From: an uncultured Alphaproteobacteria bacterium
Lineage (GTDB): Bacteria > Pseudomonadota > Alphaproteobacteria > Rhizobiales > Aestuariivirgaceae
DNA: 64,000 nucleotides
Assembly (NCBI GenBank): GCA_937873445.1
Contig: CALMWF010000039.1
Location: forward strand, 62,001 to 126,000
Reading direction: 5' to 3'
Positions 1 to 7,516 of the stretch are shown here, in pieces. Both the position numbers and the translations under genes were made by a program. Numbering within the stretch: position 1 is the first letter of the stretch; the number at the start of each line of letters is the position of its first letter. A model generated the notes under the pieces. The model was not told where the DNA came from, did no database searches, and saw only the letters and a list, made by a program, of their open reading frames with translations.

Positions 1-1037
1 ATGATGCGTTCGCGGTAGAAGTCGATGTTGTCGAGGAAGTCGGCCAGGGCCGCGCGTGACAGCGACAGTGCCGAAGCCGAGGCCGACACCATCTTGCCCG
101 AGCGGATGAGCCGCAGCATGCCGTCCTGCAGAACTTCGGTGAAGGCCGTAAGGTTTTCAAACGGGCCGTCCTCAAGACCGGCCATGACCGCATTGGCCAC
201 ATTGCCCACGCCCGATTGCAGCGGCAGCAGGTCCTTCGGCATGCGGCCCTTCTTCACCTCCTGCGCCAGGAACTCCAGCATATGGCCGGCGATGGCATGC
301 GAGGCGTCATCCGGCGGGGTGAATTCATTGTTGCGGTCGGGGTGGTGGGTTTCGACAATGGCCACCACCTTAGCGGGGTCACAACGCAGATAGGCCTCGC
401 CGATGCGGTCGGCAGGCCCGATGATGGGAATGGGCTTGCGGTTGGGCGGCAGGGCGGCATTGTAGTAGATGTCGTGCATGCCCTCGAGGCGCGGATCCTG
501 CCAGGAGTTGACCTCCAGAATGATCCTGTCGGCCAGGTCCACCCAGGTCTTGTTGTTGCCCACGGCGGTGGTGGGAATGAGGCTGCCGTCAGGGCGAATG
601 CCGGTCACTTCAACCACCGCGAAATCGAGCTTGCCGAGGAAGCCGAACCAGGCGTCCTGCGCCACATGCGACAGGTGCATGTCATTGTAATACATCTGCC
701 CGGCATTGATGCGCTGGCGGCAGATGGGGTCGGACTGATAGGGCAGCCGCATGGCAATGCCGTCGGCCCTGGCCAGTGCGCCATCCAGTTCCGGCGCGGT
801 GGAAGCCCCCGTCCACACCGACACCTTGTAATCCTGGCCCGCCGCATGGGCGGCATTGATCCGGTCGGCCAGTGCCAGCGGCACCAGCTTGGGGTGGCCC
901 GAGCCGGTAAAGCCGCTCATGCCGATGGTGGCACCGGGGTGAATCAGGCGGGCGGCATCCTCTGCCGACATCACACGGGATTTGAGACGGTCGCACTGGA
1001 TGCGGTCGCCCGGGGTGAAGCGTTCATTCATCATCAT
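1..1037 (-). CDS. Acetyl-CoA hydrolase / succinyl-CoA:acetate CoA-transferase family protein (3' end cut by window)
   Basis: The reading frame runs from ATG at 1037 off the left edge of the window, giving 345 residues of a family that is usually about 500 long, so it is partial at the C-terminus. Three ATG codons are in tandem (1037, 1034, 1031) behind GGAG, and the true start among them is undecided. The N-terminus (SAEDAARLI, GMSGFTGSGHPK), the stretch SVWTGAST, and the sequence FTEVLQDGML near residue 301 match the Cat1/AarC/ScpC class. In that class the glutamate of EVLQDGM forms the glutamyl-CoA thioester intermediate. Family members move CoA between succinyl-CoA or propionyl-CoA and acetate in the cytosol. 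The exact substrate cannot be read here. The gene has no close same-strand neighbour on its upstream side other than tRNA-Gly. Confidence 0.85.
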   Translation of the reverse strand, partial: MMMNERFTPGDRIQCDRLKSRVMSAEDAARLIHPGATIGMSGFTGSGHPKLVPLALADRINAAHAAGQDYKVSVWTGASTAPELDGALARADGIAMRLPYQSDPICRQRINAGQMYYNDMHLSHVAQDAWFGFLGKLDFAVVEVTGIRPDGSLIPTTAVGNNKTWVDLADRIILEVNSWQDPRLEGMHDIYYNAALPPNRKPIPIIGPADRIGEAYLRCDPAKVVAIVETHHPDRNNEFTPPDDASHAIAGHMLEFLAQEVKKGRMPKDLLPLQSGVGNVANAVMAGLEDGPFENLTAFTEVLQDGMLRLIRSGKMVSASASALSLSRAALADFLDNIDFYRERI

Positions 1038-1212
1038 TTCACTCGCTCCGGCGCGAGAAGGCGGTTCGTCAGGCAGTCTGCGCCCAATTGGTTGCGCCAT
1101 TCTTTCCGCGCCGCAGAAAATCATGCTGCAATGCGGAATATAGGACGCCGAAGCGGAATTAAGAAGATGTTTGTGAAGGAAAAATGACTGTGCGCGCCTG
1201 CAAAATGGACGG

Positions 1213-1231
1213 CCCCGGCCAAGGCCTGGGG
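1213..1231 (-). terminator. GC-rich hairpin downstream of tRNA-Gly
   Basis: On the minus strand CCCCAGGCC and GGCCGGGG can pair across a two-base loop with one bulge. The hairpin lies about 30 bases after the tRNA-Gly 3' end, and TTTT follows about 8 bases later. It may be the tRNA terminator, but the spacing to the T run is poor, so this is a weak call. Confidence 0.3.
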
Positions 1232-1258
1232 AAAAGTCCGGTGCGGGCGCTGGAAAAC

Positions 1259-1333
1259 TGGAGCGGGCGATGGGAATCGAACCCACGACATGCAGCTTGG
1301 GAAGCTACCGTTCTACCACTGAACTACGCCCGC
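1259..1333 (-). tRNA. tRNA-Gly (anticodon CCC)
   Basis: A full cloverleaf reads on the minus strand. The acceptor stem is GCGGGCG/CGCCCGC, the D arm GTTC/GAAC, and the anticodon stem GTAGC/GCTGC with loop TTCCCAA, so positions 34-36 are CCC. The T arm is GTGGG-TTCGATT-CCCAT. The discriminator base is T and CCA is encoded in the DNA (1259-1261). It closely resembles the E. coli glycine CCC tRNA. A consensus-like promoter sits directly upstream. Confidence 0.96.
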
Positions 1334-1345
1334 GCTCCTGTGGCT

Positions 1346-1374
1346 GTTACAGCGTGACGGCTGCTTCCTGTCAA
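1346..1374 (-). promoter_or_regulatory. Sigma-70 promoter for tRNA-Gly
   Basis: On the minus strand TTGACA (1374-1369) is followed after exactly 17 bases by TGTAAC (1351-1346). That puts transcription start a few bases before the tRNA 5' end at 1333, as expected for a stable RNA promoter. Confidence 0.75.
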
Positions 1375-1432
1375 GCCGGGGGGCCAGCAACTTCCCGGTG
1401 GCAAAGGCCTTGGCCTGGGCTAGGATGGCGCC

Positions 1433-1825
1433 ATGTACCGGCAGATCACACGCCAGATCCGGGTGGCCGTCACCCCCGCCTATGTCGCCAGCCAGTCCGC
1501 GCCGGAGGAGGGCCGCTTTCTCTGGTCCTACACGGTCACCCTGGAAAATCTGGGGCAGGAGACGGTGCAGCTCCTCACCCGCCACTGGATCATCACCGAT
1601 GGCCGTGGCCAGGTGCAGCATGTGAAGGGTGAAGGCGTGGTGGGCGACCAGCCGGTGCTGGCCCCCGGCGACCGCTATCAATATTCCTCCGGCTGCCCCC
1701 TGCCCACGCCGTCCGGCATCATGTCCGGCAGCTATCAGATGAAAACCCTGGAGGGTGAAATCTTCGACATCGCCATTCCCGCCTTCTCCCTCGACAGTCC
1801 CCACGCCGAACACAGCGTCAATTGA
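1433..1825 (+). CDS. apaG: ApaG domain protein
   Basis: A 130-residue protein of the usual ApaG length. It has the typical pattern: a start resembling YRQITRQIRVAVTPAY, then LWSYTVTLENLG, VQLLTRHWIITDG, VKGEGVVGDQP and a C-terminal half with FDIAIPAFSLD. The family is a small fibronectin-III-like beta fold. It is named for a link to Co2+/Mg2+ resistance in enterobacteria, and no enzyme activity is established. The gene starts 100 bases after the divergent tRNA-Gly, and its TGA shares a base with the start of argE, so the two are translationally coupled. Nothing in the sequence explains why ApaG is paired with arginine biosynthesis. Confidence 0.9.
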   Translation: MYRQITRQIRVAVTPAYVASQSAPEEGRFLWSYTVTLENLGQETVQLLTRHWIITDGRGQVQHVKGEGVVGDQPVLAPGDRYQYSSGCPLPTPSGIMSGSYQMKTLEGEIFDIAIPAFSLDSPHAEHSVN

Positions 1826-2988
1826 TGTCCCTGCCCACGCTTTCCGACATTGAGGCCATGCTGGCCCGTCTGGTGGCCTTTGACACCACCTTCGATCAGG
1901 GCACCGGCGCCATTGCCGCCGTCATCGAGGCCCACCTCGACCGCTTTGGCGTGCCCCATCAGCGCGTCGATTACGAGGCCGGCTTCAAGACCAATCTGTT
2001 TGCCACCATCGGCCCCGATGGGCCGGGTGGCGTGGTGCTGTCCGGCCATCTCGATGTGGTGCCGGTGACCGGCCAGAACTGGCTGACCAATCCCTTTGAA
2101 CTGACCCGCCGCGACGGCCTGCTCCATGGCCGCGGCACCTGCGATATGAAGGGCTTTGCCGCCGTCGCCCTGGCCATGGTGCCGTGGCTTGCGCAGCAGA
2201 AGCTCAAGCGCCCCATCCATCTCGCCTTCTCCTGTGATGAGGAGGTGGGCTGCAAGGGCGTGCGCCCGCTCATTGCCTGGCTGAAGGCGCGTGCGCCGAA
2301 ACCCGCCGCCGTCATCGTCGGTGAGCCGACCCTCATGGAGGTGGTCACCGGCCATAAGGGCATTGCCAGCTTTGAAACCGTGGTGACCGGCCACGAGGCC
2401 CATTCCAGCCTCACCGACCGTGGCGTCAACGCCATTCTGGTGGCCGCCGAGGTGATGGCGGAGATGATCCGCCTGCGCGCCGAACTCACCGCCGCCGGTG
2501 ATCCCACGGCACGCTTTGATCCGCCCTACACCACGCTTCATGTCGGCACCATTCAGGGTGGCACGGCCCGCAACATCATTCCCCGCCGCTGCCAGTTCAA
2601 CTGGGAGACGCGTGTGGTGCCGGGCACCGACCCGCGCGCCATTCTGGCCCGCATCACGGATTTTTCCGAAACCCTGCTGCCCGCCATGCACGCCGTCAGC
2701 CGCGAAACCGGCATTGTCACAACCCTGACCAATGAAGTGCCGGCCCTGGCCCCGGAACCGGACGGTGCCGCCGAGGCGCTGGCCCTTGCCTGTGCCGAGG
2801 CCAATGCCACCACCGCCGTGTCCTATTGCGCCGAGGCGGGCCTCTTTCAGCAGGCGGGCTTTTCCACCGTCATCTGCGGCCCCGGCTCCATTGAACAGGC
2901 CCACAAGCCGGATGAGTTCATTGCCACGAGCGAGCTGGAGCGCTGCCGCCGCTTCATCGCCCGGCTGGCCGACAGGCTGTCCTTGTAA
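1825..2988 (+). CDS. argE: Acetylornithine deacetylase (M20 family)
   Basis: A 387-residue M20A metallohydrolase. The metal-binding segments are visible: LSGHLDVVPV (His and Asp), GRGTCDMKGF (bridging Asp), SCDEEVGCKG (catalytic and metal Glu) and a C-terminal GPGSIEQAHKPDE that supplies the last histidine. The SFETVVTGHEAHSS segment begins the dimerisation domain. It should hydrolyse N-acetylornithine to ornithine in the cytosol. ATG at 1825 overlaps the apaG stop; a TTG at 1822 lies directly before it but is a less likely start. The distinction from DapE rests on the CDMKG and HKPDE motifs and on the presence of a separate dapE at 24396. Its 3' neighbour is yccF. Confidence 0.92.
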   Translation: MSLPTLSDIEAMLARLVAFDTTFDQGTGAIAAVIEAHLDRFGVPHQRVDYEAGFKTNLFATIGPDGPGGVVLSGHLDVVPVTGQNWLTNPFELTRRDGLLHGRGTCDMKGFAAVALAMVPWLAQQKLKRPIHLAFSCDEEVGCKGVRPLIAWLKARAPKPAAVIVGEPTLMEVVTGHKGIASFETVVTGHEAHSSLTDRGVNAILVAAEVMAEMIRLRAELTAAGDPTARFDPPYTTLHVGTIQGGTARNIIPRRCQFNWETRVVPGTDPRAILARITDFSETLLPAMHAVSRETGIVTTLTNEVPALAPEPDGAAEALALACAEANATTAVSYCAEAGLFQQAGFSTVICGPGSIEQAHKPDEFIATSELERCRRFIARLADRLSL

Positions 2989-3034
2989 AGCCGGCATTCC
3001 CTCCCCATGTCACAGGCGCGAAAGGGATTGACCC

Positions 3035-3493
3035 ATGCTGTTTCTGTTGAACCTGTTGTGGCTGGTGTTCGGCGGCTTTCTGGCCTTTTTCGGCTGGGCG
3101 CTGGCCGGTGTCATCATGGCGCTGACCATTGTCGGCCTGCCCTGGGCGCGTTCGTGCTTTGCCATCGCGCGCTTTTCCGCCTGGCCCTTCGGTTATGACA
3201 TGGTGGACCGGAGGATGCTGACCGGCCAGTCCGACCTTGGCACCGGCGCGCTGGGCACCATCGGCAATGTGCTGTGGTTCCTCCTGGCGGGCTGGTGGCT
3301 CGCCGTGGGCCACATCACCGTGGCCGCGGGCCTTGCCGTCACCATCATCGGCCTGCCCTTTGCCTGGCAGCATGTGAAGCTGGCCATTGCCTCGCTCTTC
3401 CCGGTGGGCAAGAGCGTGGTCAAGGTCAGCCGCATCCGCCTGTTGCCGGGCCTGCCGCAGCTTCAGGCGAAGGCGTCGGGGGCAAAGGCATAG
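3035..3493 (+). CDS. yccF: YccF-type inner membrane protein
   Basis: A 152-residue membrane protein with hydrophobic segments at about 3-35 and 75-115. It carries the paired motif of the YccF family: LTIVGLPWARSCFAIARFS in the first half and a similar TIIGLPFAWQHVKLA in the second, i.e. two related domains with GLP turns. The molecular function of the family is unknown. A GGG-containing ribosome site precedes ATG 3035. The 3' end overlaps the convergent hslO coding sequence by 31 bases, so the last ten codons of both genes share DNA. Confidence 0.85.
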   Translation: MLFLLNLLWLVFGGFLAFFGWALAGVIMALTIVGLPWARSCFAIARFSAWPFGYDMVDRRMLTGQSDLGTGALGTIGNVLWFLLAGWWLAVGHITVAAGLAVTIIGLPFAWQHVKLAIASLFPVGKSVVKVSRIRLLPGLPQLQAKASGAKA

Positions 3494-4347
3494 ACCGACG
3501 AACAGAATTCGCAGGTCACCGTAATGGCGCCGTCATGCACCATGGCGGCGCGGTCATCGGCCGGGAAGTTGCCGATCATCCGTTCCACCGCGGTGCGTGA
3601 ACAGCTGCAGTGGCGCGTAAGTTCCACCCCCGGATAGGCCGTTACACCCTGTTCGTGATAAAGCCGGTAAAGCAGGCTCTCGGGCGCAAGCTGCGGGTCC
3701 AGCAGTTCATGATCCTCCACCGTGTCCAGCAGCAGCGCGGCCGTGTTCCACTGGTCTGCGGCCGTTTCATCGGCGCTGTGTCCGCCTTCCCCCGGCAGGT
3801 GCTGCACCATGATGGCCCCGGCCCGCCAGTGCGTGCCGTCACGGGTGGTGAGCGGGCCGGAGGCGAGCTTGAGCCGGGTTGGAATCTGCTCCGACTGGGC
3901 GAAATAGATGTCGGCCGCCTGGGCCAGGGAAATCCCCTCCAGCGGCACAATGCCCTGATAGCGGTCCATGTCGCTGCCCTGATCCACCGTCATCGCCAGA
4001 TAGCCCTTGCCGAGAAGGTCGGCCTGACTGGGCTTGTCCAGCGCGGCAAGGCGGGCGAGATCATAGCGCGCATAGCCGCGCACCCCGTGCGGCGCGGCAA
4101 AGTCGGCCACGATGAGATCAACCGGCCCGTCGGTCTTGGTCTGCAAAATGAACCGGCCCTCGAATTTCAGCGCCGAGCCGAGCAGCGCCGCCAGCGCCAC
4201 CGCTTCGGCAAGCAGCGCCGACACGGGCGCGGGATAGTCATGGCGCGAGAGAATGTCATGGATGACGGGGCCAAGCCGGACAAGACGGCCGCGCGCCATG
4301 AGGCTCTTCACCTGGAAAGGCAGAACCAGATCGTCCGTGTGGGTCAT
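3463..4347 (-). CDS. hslO: Hsp33 redox-regulated chaperone
   Basis: A 294-residue Hsp33. The N-terminal domain begins DDLVLPFQVKSL. The C-terminal redox switch has the four zinc cysteines as CSC (in RHCSCSRTAV) and CEFC (in VTCEFCSSVY), the normal CxC...CxxC arrangement. Family members are holdases that become active when oxidation releases the zinc and unfolds the linker. The frame extends upstream of 4347, but ATG 4347 lies one base after the argF stop and fits the family N-terminus. argD-argF-hslO is a common alphaproteobacterial order. Its end overlaps the convergent yccF by 31 bases. Confidence 0.95.
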   Translation of the reverse strand: MTHTDDLVLPFQVKSLMARGRLVRLGPVIHDILSRHDYPAPVSALLAEAVALAALLGSALKFEGRFILQTKTDGPVDLIVADFAAPHGVRGYARYDLARLAALDKPSQADLLGKGYLAMTVDQGSDMDRYQGIVPLEGISLAQAADIYFAQSEQIPTRLKLASGPLTTRDGTHWRAGAIMVQHLPGEGGHSADETAADQWNTAALLLDTVEDHELLDPQLAPESLLYRLYHEQGVTAYPGVELTRHCSCSRTAVERMIGNFPADDRAAMVHDGAITVTCEFCSSVYAFAPDAFA

Positions 4348-4348
4348 G

Positions 4349-5278
4349 TTACTCCAGACAGGAAAGCAGAATGCTCTTCTGTATATGGAGACGGTTCTCC
4401 GCTTCGTCAAAGATCAGCGATTGCGGCCCGTCCATCACCTCGTCCGTCACCTCTTCATTGCGGTGGGCGGGCAGGCAATGCATGAACACCGCGCCGGGGG
4501 CGGCCTTGTTCATCAGCGCGGCATTGACCTGATAGGGCTTGAGCAGATTGTGGCGGCGGGCGCCATCCGTGTCATGCATGGAAACCCAGGTGTCGGTGAT
4601 GACGCAGCTGGCATTGGCCACCGCCGCCTCCGGCGAGGTGGTCAGCATCACTTCGGCCTTCTCGGCCCGCGCCCAGTCCATCACCGCAGGATCAGGCGAC
4701 AGTTCGGCAGGGCAGCCCAGTTGCATCCGTCCGCCCAGCCGGCCCACGGCATGAACCCACGAGGCTGCCACATTATTGCCGTCGCCCAGCCAGGCCACGG
4801 TCTGTTGGGCCAAGGGCCCCTTGTGTTCCTCAAGCGTCAGCACATCGGCCAGCACCTGACAGGGATGCGTCCTGTCGGTCAGCCCGTTGATCACCGGCAC
4901 AGTGGCATGCTGGGCCAGTTCCATCAGGTTGGAGTGTTTGGCAGCCCGGATCATGATGGCATCCACATAGCGCGATAGCACGCGCGCCGTATCGGCAATG
5001 GTTTCGCCGCGCCCGATCTGGGTGTCATTGGCGGTGATGATGACGGCCTCGCCGCCCAATTGCTTCATCGCCACTTCAAAGGACACGCGGGTGCGCGTCG
5101 ATGGCCGCTCGAACACCATGGCCAGGATGCGGCCCTTCAGCGGCTCGCCCGGATCGCGCCAGCCCCTGGGCCTGCCGGCCCGCGCCGCCTTGATTTTCCG
5201 CGCCCGGTCGACAATGGCGCGGAGATGGGCGGCACTGTGATCGGCAATGTCGAGAAAATGGTTGAGCGGCTTGGTCAT
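4349..5278 (-). CDS. argF: Ornithine carbamoyltransferase
   Basis: A 309-residue transcarbamylase. It shows the carbamoyl phosphate loop [13 protein letters not shown] near residues 55-67, the HPCQ motif ([10 protein letters not shown]) and the ornithine-side motif MHCLPAHR near the C-terminus. It makes citrulline from ornithine and carbamoyl phosphate. ATG 5278 is preferred over GTG 5284 because AGGAG lies five bases before the ATG and would overlap the GTG. It starts two bases after argD stops and ends one base before hslO, so the three genes form one tight operon. Confidence 0.96.
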   Translation of the reverse strand: MTKPLNHFLDIADHSAAHLRAIVDRARKIKAARAGRPRGWRDPGEPLKGRILAMVFERPSTRTRVSFEVAMKQLGGEAVIITANDTQIGRGETIADTARVLSRYVDAIMIRAAKHSNLMELAQHATVPVINGLTDRTHPCQVLADVLTLEEHKGPLAQQTVAWLGDGNNVAASWVHAVGRLGGRMQLGCPAELSPDPAVMDWARAEKAEVMLTTSPEAAVANASCVITDTWVSMHDTDGARRHNLLKPYQVNAALMNKAAPGAVFMHCLPAHRNEEVTDEVMDGPQSLIFDEAENRLHIQKSILLSCLE

Positions 5279-5280
5279 GG

Positions 5281-6465
5281 TCACTCCTGAACCGCAGCGG
5301 CAAGAACCGTGCAGGCACGGTCGAGCCGGGCAATGGCTTCCTGGATGTCATCCTCGCTGATGACGAGGGGCGGCAGCAGCCGCACCACATTCTGCCCCGC
5401 GCCGATCACCAGCAGCTTCTGCTCCAGGGCGGCCTGTTGCAGTTTCGTGTTGGCCACCCGGCATTTCAGACCCAGCATCAGGCCCGCGCCGCGCACCTCT
5501 TCAATAATGTCGGCATGCTGGTCCTTCAGGGCGGCCAGCTTCTGCTTGAGCAGCAGCCCCTTGTGCTGCACCTCCGCCAGAAAGCCGTCGGCCAGAACGA
5601 CATCAAGCACCGCATTGCCCACGGCGGTGGCCAGCGGATTGCCGCCGAAGGTGGAACCATGCGTGCCCGCCGTCATGCCCTGGGCGGCGCGTTCGGTGGC
5701 CAGGCACGCCCCCAGCGGAAAGCCGCCGCCAATGCCCTTGGCAATGGCCATGATGTCGGGAGTGATGCCGGCCCATTCATGGGCGAACAGTTTGCCGGTG
5801 CGCCCCACCCCGGTCTGCACCTCGTCGAGCACCAGAAGCAGGCCGCGCGCATCACACAGCTGGCGCAAGGCCCGCAGAAATTCCGGCGGGCAGGGGCGCA
5901 GCCCGCCCTCGCCCTGAATGGGCTCGATGAGAATGCCAGCCGTGGCGTCCGTGATCGCCGCTTCCACCGCCGCCATGTCGCCGAAGGCCACGGCATCAAA
6001 GCCGTCCACCTTGGGGCCGAAGCCGTCGAGATATTTCTCCTGTCCGCCCGCCGCGATGGTGGCCAGTGTGCGGCCATGGAAGGCGCCCTCGAAGGTGATG
6101 AGGCGAAAGCGCTCCGGCGCGCCCTGGCTTGCGTGATATTTGCGCGCCATCTTGATGGCGCATTCCAGGGCCTCGGCCCCCGAGTTGGTGAAGAACACCG
6201 TGTCGGCGAAGCTCGCGTCAATGAGGCGGCGCGCCAGCCGCTCCTGCCCCGGCATCTGATAGAGGTTGGAGGTGTGCCAGATCTTCTGCGCCTGATCGCT
6301 GAGCGCTGCCACAAGATGCGGATGGGCATGGCCGCAACTGGTCACCGCCACACCGGCACCGAAGTCGAGATAGGCCTCACCCTCGGGCGTGAACACCCAC
6401 GCCCCCTCACCGCGCGCGAAGCTCACGGGCGCGCGATGATAGGTCGGAAGCACGGGAGCAATCAT
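5281..6465 (-). CDS. argD: Acetylornithine/succinyldiaminopimelate aminotransferase
   Basis: A 394-residue class III PLP aminotransferase. It starts [14 protein letters not shown]. Visible motifs are the phosphate-binding [18 protein letters not shown], the ring-stacking region [24 protein letters not shown], and the PLP lysine in [14 protein letters not shown], then [11 protein letters not shown]. It transaminates N-acetylornithine in arginine synthesis and probably succinyl-diaminopimelate in lysine synthesis, which fits dapD and dapE further along. ATG 6465 is chosen over upstream in-frame starts because it matches the family N-terminus. The DnaA box at 6517-6525 lies in its own upstream region as well as that of gcrA. 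Confidence 0.94.
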   Translation of the reverse strand: MIAPVLPTYHRAPVSFARGEGAWVFTPEGEAYLDFGAGVAVTSCGHAHPHLVAALSDQAQKIWHTSNLYQMPGQERLARRLIDASFADTVFFTNSGAEALECAIKMARKYHASQGAPERFRLITFEGAFHGRTLATIAAGGQEKYLDGFGPKVDGFDAVAFGDMAAVEAAITDATAGILIEPIQGEGGLRPCPPEFLRALRQLCDARGLLLVLDEVQTGVGRTGKLFAHEWAGITPDIMAIAKGIGGGFPLGACLATERAAQGMTAGTHGSTFGGNPLATAVGNAVLDVVLADGFLAEVQHKGLLLKQKLAALKDQHADIIEEVRGAGLMLGLKCRVANTKLQQAALEQKLLVIGAGQNVVRLLPPLVISEDDIQEAIARLDRACTVLAAAVQE

Positions 6466-6516
6466 GGCTGTTCTGCCGCTCCGAATGAAAATGCGCCGGG
6501 GCCACCGGCGCAACGC

Positions 6517-6525
6517 TGTGGATAA
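6517..6525 (-). promoter_or_regulatory. Perfect DnaA box
   Basis: TGTGGATAA on the plus strand, TTATCCACA on the minus strand, an exact match to the classical DnaA box. It lies about 50 bases upstream of argD and 360 upstream of gcrA. In Caulobacter DnaA activates gcrA transcription, so a regulatory role is plausible. Confidence 0.7.
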
Positions 6526-6599
6526 ATACCCTAATTCACCTCACCGTGAGGGTCAATTATTCCGCATCTGTTGCGCGCCTGCATCGGTTTTCGCCGCCT

Positions 6600-6832
6600 G
6601 AGTCAAAACAGCACATGGACCGCGGATTCCGGCTGTGGGTAACCTTCCGTTAACCACGCGGAAATGCCGGAAGCTGGGGAAAACAATCGGCAGCAACCGC
6701 CAGATTCTTGCGAGGGAGTCACTGCCTATTGTAGGGTTCATCCAACGCTTCTACAGCATGTAGGGATTTCAAGGTCAGTTTTGCGAACACCAAACGCCGC
6801 TTCGGGTCAAAGCGGCGGCAGCTAAGGGATTC
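6600..6832. promoter_or_regulatory. Cluster of five GANTC (CcrM) methylation sites upstream of gcrA
   Basis: GANTC occurs at 6600-6604 (GAGTC), 6625-6629 (GATTC), 6703-6707 (GATTC), 6716-6720 (GAGTC) and 6828-6832 (GATTC). By hand estimate fewer than one site is expected in this length at this GC content. GANTC is the CcrM adenine methyltransferase target in alphaproteobacteria, and GcrA itself acts at methylated GANTC promoters, so this suggests methylation-state control or autoregulation. Confidence 0.65.
6634..6653 (+). promoter_or_regulatory. CtrA-like box overlapping a near DnaA box
   Basis: GTAA (6639-6642), seven bases, TTAA (6650-6653) differs from the CtrA consensus TTAA-N7-TTAA at one base, and the second half reads TTAACC as in known half-sites. 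TGTGGGTAA at 6634-6642 differs from the DnaA box complement at one base and shares GTAA with the CtrA box, so the two proteins could compete. Confidence 0.55.
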
Positions 6833-6874
6833 ACCGTGAACGAGAATTTGTCACCAGCCGCCGGCGGCGAGAAA

Positions 6875-7402
6875 ATGCCCTGGACCGAAGACCGGGTGGA
6901 GCTTCTGAAGAAACTCTGGGGCGACGGTCTCTCCGCCAGCCAGATTGCCACCCGTCTTGGTGCGGGTGTCACCCGCAATGCCGTCATCGGCAAGGTCCAC
7001 CGCCTCAACCTGTCGGGCCGGGTCACCCAGCCGCGCTCCACCGCGCCGCGCGCCCCGCGCAAAACCCGTGAACCGAGCCACCCCGGCCGTCCCGCCTCCG
7101 GCCCCTCCATGCCGTCCTCCGGCTCGGCGGCGCTCAAGTCCTATGCCCGGCCCGAGGCCGCCCCCCGCATGGAGGCCCTGCCGGAGCCGACGCCGCTGCG
7201 TCTGCTCGACCTGCCCAAGGATGGCCGCATCACCATCCTTCACCTGTCGGACAAGACCTGCAAATGGCCCATCGGCGATCCGGGTGATGAGGAGTTCTGC
7301 TTCTGCGGCCACTCGCCCCGTGATGGCTCACCCTATTGCGAATATCACGCCCGCATGGCCTATCAGCCGGTGCAGGACCGCCGCCACCGCCGCAGCGCCT
7401 GA
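6875..7402 (+). CDS. gcrA: GcrA cell-cycle regulator
   Basis: A 175-residue GcrA. The N-terminal helix-turn-helix reads MPWTEDRVELLKKLW, then LSASQIATRLG and TRNAVIGKVHRLNL. A proline/alanine-rich linker leads to the conserved C-terminal sigma-70-interacting domain with TCKWPIGDPGDEEFCFCG and YCEYHARMAYQP. GcrA binds RNA polymerase sigma-70 and stimulates promoters carrying CcrM-methylated GANTC. ATG 6875 gives the canonical N-terminus and follows GGCGAG; an upstream GTG at 6836 would add 13 residues and is less likely. The gene is monocistronic, with a terminator just downstream and the dense control region upstream. Confidence 0.95.
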   Translation: MPWTEDRVELLKKLWGDGLSASQIATRLGAGVTRNAVIGKVHRLNLSGRVTQPRSTAPRAPRKTREPSHPGRPASGPSMPSSGSAALKSYARPEAAPRMEALPEPTPLRLLDLPKDGRITILHLSDKTCKWPIGDPGDEEFCFCGHSPRDGSPYCEYHARMAYQPVQDRRHRRSA

Positions 7403-7425
7403 CCCCGTTCTGCACGGCAGATCTG

Positions 7426-7453
7426 GAAGCCGGAGCTTGCTCCGGCTTCTTTT
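7426..7453 (+). terminator. Rho-independent terminator of gcrA
   Basis: GAAGCCGGAG pairs with CTCCGGCTTC around a four-base loop and is followed by TTTT. It lies 24 bases after the gcrA stop. Confidence 0.85.
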
Positions 7454-7516
7454 ATGGCGCGCGGCCTTGTGGCGGTCGGCAGCTTTACCTAGTCTGTTGC
7501 CGTCACGAGGATTGCC

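Larger units (their letters stand above)
6466..6874. other. Long divergent control region between argD and gcrA
   Basis: These 409 bases contain no convincing gene. They hold a perfect DnaA box, a CtrA-like box overlapped by a near DnaA box, five GANTC methylation sites, and a TGTAGGG direct repeat (6730-6736 and 6759-6765) with a CTACA-GCA-TGTAG inverted repeat (6751-6763). The region is more AT-rich than its surroundings around 6520-6560 and 6715-6790, where the gcrA promoter should lie. No clear -35/-10 pair is assigned. Confidence 0.7.

Noticed and set aside
216-1187. 323-codon plus-strand frame at the left edge
   Set aside because: Antisense to the CoA-transferase, whose minus-strand frame has the family motifs throughout.
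6517-6525. Replication origin near the DnaA box
   Set aside because: One perfect and one near box only, no long AT-rich unwinding region, and no dnaA, gidA or hemE nearby.
6836-6874. GTG start adding 13 residues to GcrA
   Set aside because: GcrA proteins start directly at the helix-turn-helix, and ATG 6875 has a usable ribosome site.
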